From Chondrosia reniformis (Eukaryota; Porifera; Demospongiae; Chondrillida; Chondrillidae): a stretch of DNA of 64,000 nucleotides. Below are positions 8,578 through 20,275 of the stretch, piece by piece. Under the pieces are notes generated by a model. It made no database searches. It was not told the DNA's origin and saw only the letters and a program-made list of their open reading frames with translations. Position numbers and translations under genes: made by a program. The stretch spans positions 1,550,001 through 1,614,000 of the forward strand of contig OX359197.1 in assembly GCA_947172415.1 (NCBI GenBank), given 5' to 3'. The stretch's first letter is position 1, and each line of letters begins with the position of its first letter.

Positions 8578-10494
8578 CTACTGCACATACACAGTTGCAA
8601 ATGCAATGATAGCTATCAATAATGAGAGAGAGCTAGAGATTCCCAGAGCACCACATTTTGTTGGAGGATTAGCATTAACATCTGTAGGATCAAATTCATC
8701 ACTGCAACAAGAAGAGTTTACAGTGGAACTCTGATTACCACATTTTGTTGGAGGATTAGCATTAACATCTGTAGGATCAAATTCATCACTGCAACAAGAA
8801 GAGTTTACAGTGGAACTCTGATTACCACATTTTGTTGGAGGAATAGCATTAACATCTGCAGGATCAAATTCATCACTGCAACAAGAAGAGTTTATAGTCG
8901 AACTCTGCAAGATAAGATTGCTTTTGTCAAAGCATATTTCTGATTGAAAAGAATCTCTTTCTGTGTTACAAATGTTGGGTACAGATCCATGGTTAGGGCA
9001 AGTCCAACTTGAACTAACGTTGCATTTCGTCATTGCATTACTCTCGCAAACACTGGCTTCACTTCCACTACTCCTCCGAATGGCATCCAGGAAGCACTCT
9101 GAAACATTTCTAATGATGGGGCAAGTTACCTGACGTGACAGATAGAGAATGGTGTTCTGCCAGTTAGTTTCATCTGCATTGCGAAGGTCAGTTGTCAGGA
9201 TATCCACCGATACAACTCCATAGAGTCTAGGAGGGTCAACATTAGTGTCATAAAGGGCTCTGGAAACAGTAGTCACTTCACCGAGACCAAATGCATCAAT
9301 GTATGGCTCAACCCAAACCGGCTTAAGATTGTCAGACACTTGACGCACAGTGGCAAAGTAATTATAATAATTACTCATAGCATCTCGAAGGTTTCCATTG
9401 TCATTTACATGAATAAAGATACCTTTGTTACCACAAGCAATAGCCTTTGGAACAGCTGCTGGGGCATTAGATCCAAGAGTAAAGGTGAAAATGACTGCCG
9501 ACTCAGTGTTCAAGCTTGATACTAAATTCTGCAGATTATTAGCATTAGTTTCTCCAGCAGTTGGCATTCCGTCGGTAAGAAAGAGTAGTGCAGTCTGGCA
9601 GTCGGAAGCCAGTTCTTGACTCTGGCTACGATCTAGTAAATCGAATGCTTTTCTGAAAGCTGCTTCATAGTTGGTGGTTCCACGCGCAGTTATCCCGTTA
9701 ATGGCGGAGTTAAGACTTCTTATGTTAGCTGAAGTAGCTGGTAATAGAGTATTCTCCAGTGAAGAAGCGGTATTCGAAAATATAACCACTCCGACGTAAT
9801 CAAAATTTGTTAAAGTATCGATAACTGTTTTCGCGGCATCCTTTGCTAGTTCCAAACGTCCAAAATCGTTCATAGACCCGCTGACATCGATCACAAGTAT
9901 GACATTTTTGGGACCACTGGTGGCTGCCACGTACCAAGGACGAATACGGGGATCGTACGAGGCGCAAATCTCTTGTGCATCGCCTGGGTAACCTCTGAAG
10001 TAACCGCTTGGCGTTCCGATATATTGCCATCGCAAAGTTATCGTCTCAAGACTGACGCTTAATTCATTTTTGAAAGCGCCTTCCAGATTTCTAGTCCAAT
10101 GATTGTCTGTTGTTTCATCTTGACCTGTAACGCCTGTGGGATTATTTGAAGGGAGGCGAATCGCAGACTTGTCAAAGTCTAATCTTCTTGTTGAGCATTC
10201 GTGCGTGCACTGTCCTCGGAATGTGGTTATTACTGGTTTTCCGAACTGGGTAGTAGCCCTTCCACCTTCCAAGCGGTTTTGACAAGCGGCCTGACTACAG
10301 GGAACTCCATTCACAGAGCCACTACAGCGATCTGCGTAGTCGGCCGCGGCAGCATCGGCTAATCTATTAATGATGTCAACGTTTGAATCGATGAGCGTCA
10401 GAACGTCATCGTTTGGAGTTCCTTGTCCGGAGGAATAAGAAATTAGTCCCATAGTAATCTCGAGAAAAATAAACAGCAAAACTTTAAATTTCAT
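8578..10494 (-). CDS. VWA2: VWA/Cache protein with triplicated Cys-rich stalk
   Basis: Single exon, 638 aa from MKFKVLLFIFLE, the longest copy. Signal peptide, VWA_N, VWA with intact MIDAS (DVSGS, a Thr in ARGTTN, LTDG), Cache-like part and GPI-type tail as in VWA1. The extra length is three direct copies of a 29-residue stalk module (NQSSTVNSSCCSDEFD... ending KCG), encoded by 87-bp repeats at 8651-8911. Each module brings a CC pair, another Cys and an N-S-S glycosylation site. VWA cassettes: 'FKNEL' block, GSMNDFG, and the shorter 'SLENTLLPATSANIRS' loop shared with VWA8. The triplication lengthens the spacer between head and membrane; effect inferred. Confidence 0.9.
   Translation of the reverse strand: MKFKVLLFIFLEITMGLISYSSGQGTPNDDVLTLIDSNVDIINRLADAAAADYADRCSGSVNGVPCSQAACQNRLEGGRATTQFGKPVITTFRGQCTHECSTRRLDFDKSAIRLPSNNPTGVTGQDETTDNHWTRNLEGAFKNELSVSLETITLRWQYIGTPSGYFRGYPGDAQEICASYDPRIRPWYVAATSGPKNVILVIDVSGSMNDFGRLELAKDAAKTVIDTLTNFDYVGVVIFSNTASSLENTLLPATSANIRSLNSAINGITARGTTNYEAAFRKAFDLLDRSQSQELASDCQTALLFLTDGMPTAGETNANNLQNLVSSLNTESAVIFTFTLGSNAPAAVPKAIACGNKGIFIHVNDNGNLRDAMSNYYNYFATVRQVSDNLKPVWVEPYIDAFGLGEVTTVSRALYDTNVDPPRLYGVVSVDILTTDLRNADETNWQNTILYLSRQVTCPIIRNVSECFLDAIRRSSGSEASVCESNAMTKCNVSSSWTCPNHGSVPNICNTERDSFQSEICFDKSNLILQSSTINSSCCSDEFDPADVNAIPPTKCGNQSSTVNSSCCSDEFDPTDVNANPPTKCGNQSSTVNSSCCSDEFDPTDVNANPPTKCGALGISSSLSLLIAIIAFATVYVQ
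8651..8911. repeat. Three in-frame 87-bp tandem repeats in VWA2
   Basis: Units start at 8651, 8738 and 8825 (CCACATTTTG each). Units one and two are almost identical, and the third (5'-most in the gene) differs at several bases, so the expansion is recent. All other VWA copies have one unit. Confidence 0.95.
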
Positions 10495-11265
10495 GATTAT
10501 ATACACTGCATACAGCTGAAATGAACAAATCGCCAAAATAGAGCAACTATAATTTTTTTTTACTTTATATCTATACACGCAATTGTACTATTAGCTAGTC
10601 TATTATATATATATTGGTGTTTTTAGCTATAGTGAATAATATTACACCTTAGGGCACCATGGCATGGTGCCCTAATTATATGATTGCACCACAAATACCC
10701 AACAGTCTGTTTTTAACCACACATATCTACTACAACATGATAGCTAGCCATAATTAAATTATTAATTGAATTGATCAAATATCTGCATGTGTACAGTTGT
10801 TAGGTCAGTGGGGGGATTAGGTCAAGTACACTGTTCCTTTGTGTAAATCCTAGTGAGTACCACTTTGAAATTTTGATATTCCAGGATCACCATGTGGACC
10901 TGCATGAGGCCACTATTTATATGAATGTTGAAGATTACTGACCTTTTATCAATCATCAATGGCCTCTTCATAACGTAATAGGTGTTGGATACATAGTCAT
11001 AAATTGATCATGTTATATAGACTTAAGGCTATACTACAGGTAGATACAACACATACAGTGGTGTATATATATAGGAGATGTTTTTGTCAGGGGGCTGTGC
11101 AACCCATGTACAGTATAGTTCTTGCTAACAGAATGTTTCTCCTAGAGTCCTCTTTTGGGGATCAAAGAAGCAGGGGCTATAGGAACACAAATCCTAACGT
11201 ACGTACAACAGTACAGTGTAAATGCTAATATACTACATGCTTGTCCAAGAAGGAAAGAGTATTAT
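10495..11265. other. 5' flank of VWA2, no gene
   Basis: Homologous to 3192-3950. It contains the conserved segment around 11080-11225. ORFs here are not kept between units. Confidence 0.6.
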
Positions 11266-12168
<903 letters not shown>

Positions 12169-12666
12169 AGCAATATGTTAATATGAAATAAATGGATACC
12201 ACCACAACCACTCCCACCCCTACATTTAGAAAGAGGAAGCAGACATAAATAATTCAAATTCCATACATAGAAGTGAAAAATCTAATATACCATTTTCCTA
12301 TATGCTATAGCTATTCTGTAAAGAGCCTACAAGGGAACTAAACCTGAAGAGAGCTTTGGATGAAGATACAGGAGTCTTTTCTTTCTTCTTTTCCTTTCTT
12401 TCATCTTCTTCTCCACTGGACCAGACAGCTGTTTCTGGGAATTCTACCCTTCATCAGTGATCCTGGGAGTCTTTGTCTTTTTCTTTATCTTAATCTTCTG
12501 TTAATCCTATGTATCCCATGTATATTACTGTGAAGGTTATATGATTGTGAAAGTTATACCATGCAGGTTGCATACAAGCACAACCTATACAAAGAACGCT
12601 AGCATGTACTATAAGGTGAAGAAGAGATGTGGTGACTACTGTAACAAAAGTAAACAAAATTGCATG

Positions 12667-12901
12667 TGTAACGATTGTATGTGAAGTAACATTATTAATT
12701 AATTACTTGTGGTTTTATGTGACATATAAAAAAGAGTCTCAGTTAGATTAGACAGTTTTTGATCAGCTCTCTTTTATTATTAAAAGTTGTACAAGTGTCT
12801 GCGCCCGTTTGCGACCGTTCTCGCTCACGTTTGCCCTTTGTAACGCTACGTTCGGATTTCACTTATACCTTGGATTGCTGAACGACAGGGTTGGTGTTAC
12901 A
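12667..12901 (+). repeat. 5' LTR of the Gypsy element
   Basis: It begins TGTAAC and ends GTTACA, the usual TG...CA inverted termini, and a primer-binding site follows two bases later. No second copy is in the window, so its age cannot be read from LTR divergence. Confidence 0.8.
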
Positions 12902-13042
12902 ATTGGCGACCCTGGCAGGATTTCATCTGAATTATACTGGATTCCGTTGATGTCACAAAGGGAATTTCAAGGTCTTCTTAATCAAGGATCCGTGTTAACT
13001 TCAAGTCGATTCTGGAGCGGAAAAAATCCGAGCTTGAAGGAA

Positions 13043-14169
13043 ATGGAATCAGAGAGCACTAGTAATGAGCTCGAGGGAAGCGCTCAAAGTAGTGAGGTGC
13101 AAAAATGGAAGGAGAAGCTGGAAGCGGCACAGCAGGAGTTTTGAAACAGGAAGGACCAACCTCTGTGCTAGCTTGAAGAAGCTAGGCAAACCGCAGAAAC
13201 CATTAAGGAAGAGAGTGAAGAATGGCACTCTAACGCTGAAGAGCTAGAAAGGGAATTAGATAAGCAGACACGAATGAGTGATGATTTAAGGGTACAGCTA
13301 GATGAAACCCAAGTAAAACAAGACGCTGAGATTGAATGAGAGCGACGCTTGAACTAGAGTCACTTAAACGGCTGGAGGAAGGATGAAGCCAATTCGATAG
13401 GGAACGTGAATGGTTTCGGAGTGAAAGAGAACAGCACTTGTCCACAATTGCACAGCTCAAGCTGCAGCTACAGAACAGTAGTGAGAAAATGTCCAACACT
13501 GGAAACCAGGTTCCAGGTGAGTCAAGCAAGACTGACAGGAGAGACCATATGTACGATGTTGGTAATGTATGTGGAGAGAAGAGTGTATCTGAGGTGCATG
13601 GTAGTGCGATAATTGAGCAGGCTGATAACAGCAGAAGTTGTTCGGGAAGCCAGCTAACAGTATCCCCTCAGCTGATTAGCAGCACTGATAAGCAGGCTGA
13701 TAGTCTTGTGTTGCCTGCCCCTGGCACTTTAAACCAATTGGAAATGGGAAGTGCCCCACATACTGAGGTTGTTGAGACTCCCACAGTAATGGGTAAATGT
13801 GGAGGTGGTGCAAGTGTGGGGGTTGCACCTACTACTGCTGAAGGGGGACTGATGCATCGGCTCGCCCAGTTAGTGCAGATGCAGACAGGCATGGTGGTGG
13901 CTCAGACCCAAGCCATGTCTACCCAGAGTTTGCCCCTTTTGCCTCGCCATAGTGGTGAGGGTGACCAGGCTATGGATGATGGGTTTGATAGGTGGGTGGA
14001 TCAGTTCGAGGAACGAGCAAGGTTGGTGGGGTGGTCTGATGACCTCTGCTGTTACCACCTCAAAATGCTATTGAGCAAGTTGGCTTTTCAGGCTTATCGT
14101 CTTTTGCCAGAGTTGGGATGTACTGATATTGTTAGCCACTCGATTAATACTGGAGACCTATCCTATTAG
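13043..14169 (+). pseudogene. Degenerate gag of the Gypsy element
   Basis: The first Met gives MESESTSNELEGSAQ. A long coiled-coil region (KWKEKLEAAQQEF; ELERELDKQTRMSDDL; REWFRSEREQHLSTIAQLKL) is split by at least two frameshifts or stops. A gag core follows from about 13960: FDRWVDQFEERARLVGWSDD...LKMLLSKLAFQAYRLLPEL, matching the common 'F-x-RWL-x-x-FEERA-x-x-x-GW' pattern. After LPELGCTDI the sequence jumps directly to the pre-RT motif SHSINTGD, an internal deletion. Confidence 0.8.
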
Positions 14170-14365
14170 GCAGCAGCCTTACCATACACCCATAGCACGT
14201 AAGGGATGCTATTAAGAGGTTGGTTGATCAGATGCAACAGCAAGGTATAGTAAGACCCTTTAGGAGCCCATGGGCCAGTCCAGTAGTCTTAGTGCAAAAA
14301 GGGATGGCAGTTTACATTTTTACGTGGACTAACATAAACTGAATGCTATAACCAGTATATTATTT

Positions 14366-14480
14366 TTTATTATTATTGTTATTATTATTGATTTAAGTGC
14401 ATCATATATGCAGTTGCACACTAGGGCTAAATTTGCCCAATGCAGCACTATAATACAATAAACATTGACACCAGTTCTAT
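14366..14480 (-). mobile_element. Possible retroelement 3' end, minus strand
   Basis: Read on the minus strand this stretch ends in an AATAATAATAACAATAATAA-type tail, like the tail of a non-LTR element or SINE. It abuts the broken end of the Gypsy element and may explain its truncation. No coding part is left, so the assignment is tentative. Confidence 0.35.
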
Positions 14481-15614
14481 ATATACATATATATACACAC
14501 AGAGACAGTTCTGATTAACCCTTTAATGACCGCAAACGATATACTCGTCATGACAATTATATAATATTCAACATATTATATATAAACACAATCACCTGGT
14601 AATCACACCACAGTCATACATCAAGTTATTACAATCACCTAAAATTACACAAATAGTTAGTGGAGATGTTAGTGTAGGTGTGCTATAACCAGGAACACTT
14701 GTGACTAATTAAATGCTTTGAAGTTCGCCACCCAATAAAAACGTATGGCCGACTTGGATAAGGTATCGTTTGTTTTGTTAAACTTTTTCAAAAGGAAAAG
14801 GTAGCAAACATGCAGTGAATTGGTGTATAAGTCTAAATTCTAAACATGTTCTCTGGTATTGATGCATCATATGTGTAGCTATATTCTAGGGAGCCAAACT
14901 GTACTATAAAAATGACCCTAAAGTTTATACAGAAGTTGCATATATACTGAAATTTAAGTAACTTAACCATACACTTTTGTGTTTGGGCGCCACAATTTTC
15001 GGTTTTCATAATTAGATCTAACATGCTCCATGTGGAGCGCATTCGGACTTAGGGCTGTCTATTCCCTAGTTCGGAATTTTATGACGATTAATAACTTGTA
15101 CGCGCCCATATAAGTTCGCTGTTAGCGGTAGTCCATTCAATAAAAGAAGATGATGCAAATATGAATTTTGGAAATGGGCCTATTCCTGGTTAGCCTCTTT
15201 TTGAACGCTGTAGAACGTCGAAACATGTTTTGGCATTAGAAAAGCGTACATGAATGTCTGCAAATAACCGAAAATCGCTTCGTTGGTGATTTATGAGGTG
15301 CATGTTGCTTGCTATAGGGCGGCAATGTTATTTTCGGCCATTCCTACTTTTAAGAGAGTAGCTACCCCCATACTCTCTCATATGAGTTGGAAATTTTTAT
15401 TTTCAACATATGGCATGTTGAAAATAAAAATTTCCAACTCACAAAGTTAATTTCCCAATACATTATAGGATCACATACATCATTTAAATGAAATAAGATT
15501 CTAAATCTTAATAAAACATGCTATAAAGGAGGAGCTGTCACTAACATACTCTTTATGGGTGACCTTATATTAGGGTAAACAATTGAGGTAAACAGTTTGT
15601 AATATTAACAGAAT
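14481..15614. other. 3' flank of VWA3, shared with VWA8
   Basis: From about 14577 this aligns with 48885-50079 downstream of VWA8, and its last ~140 bases also match the flank of VWA6. Units 1, 2, 4, 5 and 7 have a different 3' flank. No gene is supported; it contains the hairpin at 15384-15440. Confidence 0.6.
15384..15440. repeat. Perfect 26-bp hairpin near VWA3 3' end
   Basis: Arms 15384-15409 and 15415-15440 (GAGTTGGAAATTTTTATTTT + CAACAT and its complement) around a 5-base loop. The matching place beside VWA8 (about 49880) has only the left arm start, so the hairpin is unit-specific. Confidence 0.85.
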
Positions 15615-17360
15615 CTACTGCACATACAAAGCTGTAAATGCTATGCTTGCTATCAATAATGAGAAAGAGCTAGAGATTCCCAGAGCACCACATTTTGGTG
15701 GAGGATTAGCATTAACATCTGTAGGATCAAATTCATCACTGCAACAAGAAGAGTCTATGGAAGATTTCTGCAAGATAATATTGCTTTTGTCAAAGCAAAG
15801 CTCAGCTTCATAGGAATCTCTTTGTGTGTTACAAATGTTGGGTACAGATCCATGGTTAGGGCAAGTCCAACTTGAACTAACGTTGCATTGCATCATTGCA
15901 TTACTCTCGCAAACACTGACTTCGCTTCCACTACTCTTTCGAATGGCATCCAGGAAGCATTCTGAAACATTCCTAATGATGGGGCAAGTTACCTGACGTG
16001 ACAGATAGAGAATGGTGTTCTGCCAGTTAGTTTCATCTGCATTGCGAAGGTCAGTTGTCAGAATATCCACTGATACAACTCCATAGAGTCTAGGAGGGTC
16101 AACATTAGTGTCGTAAAGGGCTCTGGAAACAGTAGTCACTTCACCAAGACCAAATGCATCAATGTATGGCTCAACCCAAACCGGCTTAAGATTGTCAGAC
16201 ACTTGACGCACAGTGGCAAAGTAATTATAATAATTACTCATAGCATCTCGAAGGTTTCCATTGTCATTTACATGAATAAAGATACCTTTGTTACCACAAG
16301 CAATAGCCTTTGGAATAGCTGCTGGGGCATTAGATCCAAGAGTAAAGGTGAAAATGACTGCCGACTCAGTATTTAAGCTTGATACTAAATTCTGCAGATT
16401 ATTAGCATTAGTTTCTCCAGCAGTTGGCATTCCGTCGGTAAGAAAGAGTATCGCAGTCTGGCAGCTGGAAGCCCGTTCTTGATCCTGGCTACGAGTTAGC
16501 AAATCGAATGCTTCTCTGAAAGCTGCTTCATAGTTGGTGGTTCCACGCGCAGTTATCCCGTTAATGGCGGAGTTAAGATTTAAAAGATTAGCCGAGCTAG
16601 CTGGTACCATTGTTGTGGTATATAGTGTAGAAGCGGTATCCGAAAATATAACCACTCCGACGTAATCAAAATTTGTTAGAGTATCGATAACTGTTTTTGC
16701 GGCATCCTTTGCTAGTTCCAAACGTCCAAAATCGTTCATAGACCCGCTGACATCGATCACAAGTATGACATTTTTGGGACCACTGGTGGCTGCCACGTAC
16801 CAAGGACGAATACGGGGATCGTACGAGGCGCAAGTCTCTTGTGCATCGCCTGGGTAACCTCTGAAAAGGCCGCTGGGCGTTCCGATATATTGCCATCGCA
16901 AAGTTATGGTCTCAATACTGTTACCTAATTGACTTCTGAAATCTTCATCCAGATTTCTAGTCCAGTGATTGTCTGTTGTTTCATCTTGACCTGTAACGCC
17001 TGTGGGATTATTTGAAGGGAGGCGAATCGCAGACTTGTCAAAGTCTAATCTTCTTGTTGAGCATTCGTGCGTGCACTGTCCTCGGAATGTGGTTATTACT
17101 GGTCTTCCGAACTGGGTAGTAGCCCTTCCACCTTCCAAGCGGTTTTGACAAGCGGCCTGACTACAGGGAACTCCATTCACAGAGCCACTACAGCGATCTG
17201 CGTAGTCGGCCACGGCAGCATCGGCTAATCTATTAACGATGTCAACGTTTGAATCGATGAGCGTCAGAACGTCATCGTTTGGTGTTCCTTGTCCGGAAGA
17301 ATAAGAAATTAATCCAACAGTAATCTCGAGAAAAATAAAGAGCAAAACTTTAGATTTCAT
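15615..17360 (-). CDS. VWA3: VWA/Cache protein, 'FRSQL' cassette type
   Basis: Single exon, 581 aa from MKSKVLLFIFLE. Same domain order as VWA1 with intact MIDAS residues. It carries the alternative pre-VWA block (DEDFRSQLGNSIE, PSGLFRG, QETC) shared with VWA6 and VWA8, GSMNDFG at the MIDAS, the longer LYTTT loop, SQDQERASS as in VWA6, and the stalk RDSYEAELC shared with VWA8. The last residues (IASIAFTALYVQ) keep a hydrophobic GPI-type tail. Its 3' flank also groups with VWA8. Confidence 0.9.
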   Translation of the reverse strand: MKSKVLLFIFLEITVGLISYSSGQGTPNDDVLTLIDSNVDIVNRLADAAVADYADRCSGSVNGVPCSQAACQNRLEGGRATTQFGRPVITTFRGQCTHECSTRRLDFDKSAIRLPSNNPTGVTGQDETTDNHWTRNLDEDFRSQLGNSIETITLRWQYIGTPSGLFRGYPGDAQETCASYDPRIRPWYVAATSGPKNVILVIDVSGSMNDFGRLELAKDAAKTVIDTLTNFDYVGVVIFSDTASTLYTTTMVPASSANLLNLNSAINGITARGTTNYEAAFREAFDLLTRSQDQERASSCQTAILFLTDGMPTAGETNANNLQNLVSSLNTESAVIFTFTLGSNAPAAIPKAIACGNKGIFIHVNDNGNLRDAMSNYYNYFATVRQVSDNLKPVWVEPYIDAFGLGEVTTVSRALYDTNVDPPRLYGVVSVDILTTDLRNADETNWQNTILYLSRQVTCPIIRNVSECFLDAIRKSSGSEVSVCESNAMMQCNVSSSWTCPNHGSVPNICNTQRDSYEAELCFDKSNIILQKSSIDSSCCSDEFDPTDVNANPPPKCGALGISSSFSLLIASIAFTALYVQ

Positions 17361-18631
17361 GATTATATACACTGCATGCAGCTGAAATGAACAAATCGCC
17401 AAAATAGAGCAACTATATAATTTAACTTTATATATCCAATTATACTATTAGCTAGTCTATATAATAGTGAATATCACTCGTGCTATTGTAATGCCAATGT
17501 CATACCAGTTATATACCTAGGCAACATTATATAATATTTACACTAACTATGATTGCACCACAAATACCCAACATTCTGTTATTAATCACACATTTCTACT
17601 ATATAATATATGGTTAGCCATAATACTAATTGAATTGATCGAATAGCTATGTACAGTTGTTAGGTCAGTGGGGGGATTAGCTCCTTTGTGTAAAGCGATC
17701 CTATAGTGAGTACCACTTTGAAATTTTGACATTCCAGGATCACCATGTGAACCTGAATCCACTATTTATATGAATGTTGAAGGTTACTGACCTTTTATCA
17801 ATCATCAATGGCCTCTTCATGTCGTAACAGGTGTTGGATACATAGTCCTAAATTGATCATGATATATAGACTTAAGGCCATACTACAGGCAGATACAATT
17901 AATACATACAGTGGTGTATATAGGAAGATGTTTTTGTCAGGGGGCTGTGCAACCCGTGTACAGTATAGTTCTTGTTAACAGAATGTTTCTCCTAGAGTCC
18001 TCTTTTGGGGATCAAAGAAGCAGGGTCTAAAGGAACACAAATCCTAACGTACGTACAACAGTACAGTGTAAATGCTTATATACTATGTGCTTGTCCAAGA
18101 AGCTTATACATAGCAATGTTAGAGTAAAATAAATAGATACCACCATAACCGCTCCCACCCCTACATTTAGAAAGAGGAAGCAGACACATAAATAATTCAA
18201 ATTTCCATACATAGACGTGAAAAATCTAATAATACCATTTTCCTACATGCTATACCTATTCTGTAAAAAAAACCTACAAGGGAACTAAACCTGAAGAGAG
18301 CTTTGGATGAAGATAATCGTTTCTTTCTTCTTTTCCTTCTTTCATCTTCTTCTCCACTGGGCCATGCTGTTTCTGGGAATTCCACCCTTCATCAGTGATC
18401 CTGGGAGTCTTCGTCTTTTTCTTATCTTGATCTTCTGTGAATCATATCATATATGCCATACCAACCAATCTGTGAATCCTATGTATCCCATGTATATTAC
18501 TGTGAAGGTTATATGATTGTGAAAGTTATACCATGCAGGTTGCATTGCACATGAGCATAACCTTTACATAGAACGCTAGCATGTACTATAAGGTGAAGAA
18601 GAGATGTGGTGACTACTGTAACAAAACTCAA
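17361..18631. other. 5' flank of VWA3, no gene
   Basis: Homologous to the other VWA 5' flanks, including the pyrimidine-rich block near 18320-18360. No conserved frame. Confidence 0.6.
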
Positions 18632-18865
18632 CATAACAATGACCTATATTTTTGATTCATTATAATTATGTATTATGATATATATAAGGATAACCAATCA
18701 GCACAAATTACACTGATAATATATTTTACCTGAATGATTTAGGGACACATACACCTGCACTATATAGCTGCAATTGCAAGTTATTAAGCAATATAATAAA
18801 ATAAAACTGCTACACTTTTATGTTAAATATTAAGAAAGGCATATTGGAAATTAGCTTTTTGTAAG
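18632..18865. repeat. Displaced copy of VWA7-type upstream sequence
   Basis: The other units read AACAAAACTAAACAAAAGTG here. In unit 3 about 235 bases matching 48470-48700 and 5640-5860 are inserted, ending near CTTTTTGTAAG. It is either an ectopic conversion or a mobile segment; I see no convincing inverted ends. Confidence 0.6.
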
Positions 18866-18982
18866 CAAAAGTGCATGTGTCTTGATTATCAGCTTGTCCT
18901 GATAAAGAGAATCACCACTAATTAGTGAATGAAGACTAATTACTGGCTTGTAGAAGGAAAGCATGAGGTAGGCATTGCTGTG

Positions 18983-19057
18983 GCAATTGTAGTAGCTCAG
19001 TGGCAGAGCAACTGGTAGTCATAACCAGCTGTCCTGGGTTCAATTTCCAGCAATTGC
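18983..19057 (+). tRNA. tRNA-like cloverleaf (likely pseudo-tRNA/SINE head)
   Basis: Seventy-five bases fold completely: acceptor GCAATTG/CAATTGC (7 bp, perfect), D-arm GCTC-AGTGGCA-GAGC, anticodon arm CTGGT-AGTCATA-ACCAG, and T-arm CTGGG-TTCAATT-TCCAG. Against function: five bases instead of two before the D-stem, and G instead of U at position 33, so the anticodon position would read TCA. Homologues in other units are more decayed. I treat it as tRNA-derived, not as an active tRNA. Confidence 0.4.
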
Positions 19058-19617
19058 TTCTCGCATGTTTTTCCCTATTTATGATGGTGGTTTGATTATT
19101 ACTTCGGTTATCATAAGATTTGGAGAACAGGAAATCTGAAAATTGACATTATCAAATAAGGGATATAATTATATACATATACATACACATATAGGAACCA
19201 AAAAGACCATCACTGCAATTAGCACTGTTTCTAATTTCCAAAACATTATACTACGTCTTTTGTTAGTTGCTTCTTTTGTGTTTTTACCTCTTCATGATAT
19301 AGCTGAGAATAATTATGTGTGGTTTATTATCATGTAGTTTCAATCTATCATTCCATCATAGGTTTACCCAGCTCTAAGGTGGCTGATGGTGCCCAGTGAC
19401 TAATTAGTAAGATGATTTGAAGTTGAAAACACCAAATGAAACTAATTCAGTGAATGTAATTAATTCTTAGAAACTGAAATTATTTACTGTATATACGTAC
19501 AACCCACATAGGCACATGTATGTTCCATTACTATAATACTCATGTGTAGACATAGAGAATAGTTTTATATATTTAGCTCCTCCCTCATTTCAAAGTCATA
19601 TGATCCATGCAAATAAA
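19058..19617. other. Intergenic, duplicated-unit sequence
   Basis: Matches 4648-5210 and the segments before the long TRIM-like pseudogenes. No gene. Confidence 0.6.
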
Positions 19618-19883
19618 ATGGCTGGGATTCCAGAGGTTCTACCCACTTCTACTTCTTCTTTTTCTATCAACTAATCTCAGGTGGATTGTCAGGAGAAGAT
19701 GCTCCAACATGGAGTGACCTGTGAGATCTGTGAAGAAGTGTTCTCCATCCACCCGGTGGTCTTCCGAGCCATCCCTTTGCTCTGAGGAAGGCAGTGAACA
19801 GTCAGTATCAGAAGGAAGGAGTGGACTGTCAAGAGGACCACGAAGAGAAGAGAGCAGTCATGAGCTACTGCTCAGACTGTTAG
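19618..19883 (+). pseudogene. Truncated TRIM/B-box gene relic (unit 3)
   Basis: Starts ATGGCTGGGATTCC; the frame continues past an in-frame TAA to VDCQEKMLQHGVTCEICEEVFS. A one-base loss in the CCACCCGG stretch then breaks the B-box frame. It ends in CAGACTGTTAGC, where it fuses to a VWA 5' stump, exactly as in unit 1. Confidence 0.75.
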
Positions 19884-20165
19884 CACTGCAGTAACCACAA
19901 AAATATGGGACAGCAACGTTTTCATAAAATTATTACTTACTGCAAATTTAGTACAACTGAAACAAACAAACTAATTGCGAGCTAGTGTAAACTACATATA
20001 TATATAATAATCTGGCATGTGACCTGCACTCGATTGCATCAAAAACATGAAATTCTATATTAGGTAACAATTAATATTGCATTTATTATGGGAAAGAAAA
20101 GAGCATGAAGTAATTTTATCCAAATAATTACAGAAGGACCTGAAGTATGAAGTAATATAGATGGA
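19884..20165 (-). pseudogene. 5' stump of a deleted VWA gene copy (unit 3)
   Basis: On the minus strand from the ATG at 19925 it reads MKTLLSHIFVVTAVL, which aligns with the VWA7 signal peptide MKTLLSLIFAVTVGL for 15 codons before hitting the TRIM junction. The sequence above it matches the VWA7 upstream region for over 200 bases. A VWA copy therefore once stood here and lost everything past its signal peptide. Confidence 0.75.
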
Positions 20166-20209
20166 CCTCTTTCAACATAACAATGACCTATATTATGTAT
20201 TATGATGAA

Positions 20210-20275
20210 GCACTATTGCAGGACACACCCAAGCACTATATTGCAGTACACACCCAAGCACTATTCCAGTATATA
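20210..20275. repeat. Remnant of the 23-bp minisatellite
   Basis: About three units of the AGCACTATTGCAGTACACAC type, at the position that holds about 20 units in unit 1. Confidence 0.8.

Larger units (their letters stand above)
12667..14365 (+). mobile_element. Truncated, internally deleted Gypsy-type LTR retrotransposon
   Basis: Order: 5' LTR 12667-12901; primer-binding site from 12904 (TGGCGACCCTGGCAGG); gag-like region 13043-14169; then a fragment just before and into reverse transcriptase (HSINTGD...PIRQQPYHTPIA...IKRLVDQMQQQGIVRP, SPWASPVVL, GSLHFYVD) that breaks off near 14350. Protease, the end of gag, most of RT, RNaseH, integrase and the 3' LTR are absent. It inserted right after the GCATG at 12662-12666; the other units read straight through. 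Confidence 0.85.

Noticed and set aside
15200-15240. CGTCGAAACATG motifs near VWA3 (and 49720 near VWA8) as ribozyme cores
   Set aside because: The CTGATGA half and flanking arms are missing.
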